This document shows, piece by piece, positions 63,734-64,000 of a stretch of DNA of 64,000 nucleotides. The first letter of the stretch is position 1. Each line of letters begins with the position of its first letter. The DNA is from UBA1479 sp963972065 (lineage in GTDB: Bacteria > Pseudomonadota > Alphaproteobacteria > Rhodospirillales > Casp-alpha2): assembly GCA_963972065.1 (NCBI GenBank), contig CAXAVJ010000002.1, positions 1-64,000 of the forward strand. The letters run 5' to 3'. The notes below the pieces were generated by a model, which saw only the letters and a list, made by a program, of their open reading frames with translations, was not told where the DNA came from and did not search any database. Position numbers and translations under genes: made by a program.

Positions 63734-63894
63734 AAAACATATTCAATAAATTGCAACCTTGCCCCGGAAACATGGGCCGCTAAACTGACCAATATCAAAG
63801 ACGGCGCCGGGATCGGGGATATGATGCCGGCGTTGCCAATCCGGCACACAGCCACCACATAAATGCCGTAATCAGAGGGCCCCTTTCCAGCACC

Positions 63895-64000
63895 ATGACC
63901 AAGATCAGCGAATTCCTCGACATGGGCGGTTACGCGGGCTTTGTCTGGCCCAGCTACGGCGCCGTCATCGCCGTGCTGGCGGTCCTGCTGTGGCTCAGCC
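63895..64000 (+). CDS. ccmD: Heme exporter protein CcmD (truncated by window end)
   Basis: The first 35 codons of CcmD. After MTKISEFLDMGG the hallmark YAGFVWPSYG appears, followed by the single membrane helix (AVIAVLAVLLWLS). CcmD stabilises the CcmC-CcmE complex. The 161-base gap after ccmC is longer than usual for this operon and contains a 17-codon frame overlapping the ccmC stop. Confidence 0.88.
   Translation, partial: MTKISEFLDMGGYAGFVWPSYGAVIAVLAVLLWLS

Overview
The window is GC-rich, densely coded chromosomal DNA from an alphaproteobacterium, most likely a free-living, possibly marine member of the Rhodospirillales. The signs are a CarD-type regulator, a 7Fe ferredoxin, a Suv3-like RNA helicase beside an S4 protein, AcnA, system I cytochrome c biogenesis (ccmABCD) and GluQRS. 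The species cannot be named from the sequence alone. No rRNA, tRNA, CRISPR array, transposase or integrase was seen.

Positions 1-13146 hold a 2-aminoethylphosphonate (AEP) system. An ABC importer (binding protein, ATPase, fused permease) brings AEP in. PhnW transaminates it to phosphonoacetaldehyde, PhnY oxidises that to phosphonoacetate, and PhnA hydrolyses it to acetate and phosphate. A FAD/GcvT-type amine oxidoreductase sits between phnW and phnA. A Na/Pi cotransporter-family gene lies at the window edge. A divergent LysR gene (12280-13146) is the likely regulator.

Positions 13147-14553 are a small accessory patch. It has an AT-richer orphan membrane protein and a GIY-YIG nuclease gene closely framed by perfect 32-bp inverted repeats.

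Positions 14554-21152 are a five-gene minus-strand operon: a class-III PLP enzyme resembling PbfA, a D-2-hydroxyacid dehydrogenase, an aldehyde dehydrogenase, an iron-type alcohol dehydrogenase and a glutamine-synthetase-like ligase. Its promoter carries the same 43-bp element seen at three AEP promoters. This ties it to the phosphonate regulon and makes it the best candidate here for an undescribed pathway.

Positions 21188-28744 are a copper-resistance block: P-type ATPase, CueR, cytochrome c, a small secreted or membrane protein, a cupredoxin, a multicopper oxidase, CopB and a DUF411 protein. It has two CueR-type promoters with 19-bp spacers.

Positions 28748-46918 are mostly housekeeping genes: HNH nuclease, FecR-cyclophilin fusion, esterase, GluQRS, secreted nuclease, M48 protease, PAS protein, CarD, ferredoxin, TerB, methyltransferase, S4 protein, helicase, Pcm, HtpG and AcnA. 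AcnB (47363-50128) is divergent from AcnA.

Positions 50547-59124 are one operon: a complete branched-chain-type (HAAT) ABC importer bracketed by two CoA ligases. It probably imports and activates a carboxylic acid.

Positions 59247-60659 hold an AT-richer orphan gene with a PD-(D/E)XK-like motif. After a histidine-phosphatase gene comes a probable small RNA (about 61451-61558) with C-rich, anti-Shine-Dalgarno-like loops. The window ends in ccmA, ccmB, ccmC and a truncated ccmD.
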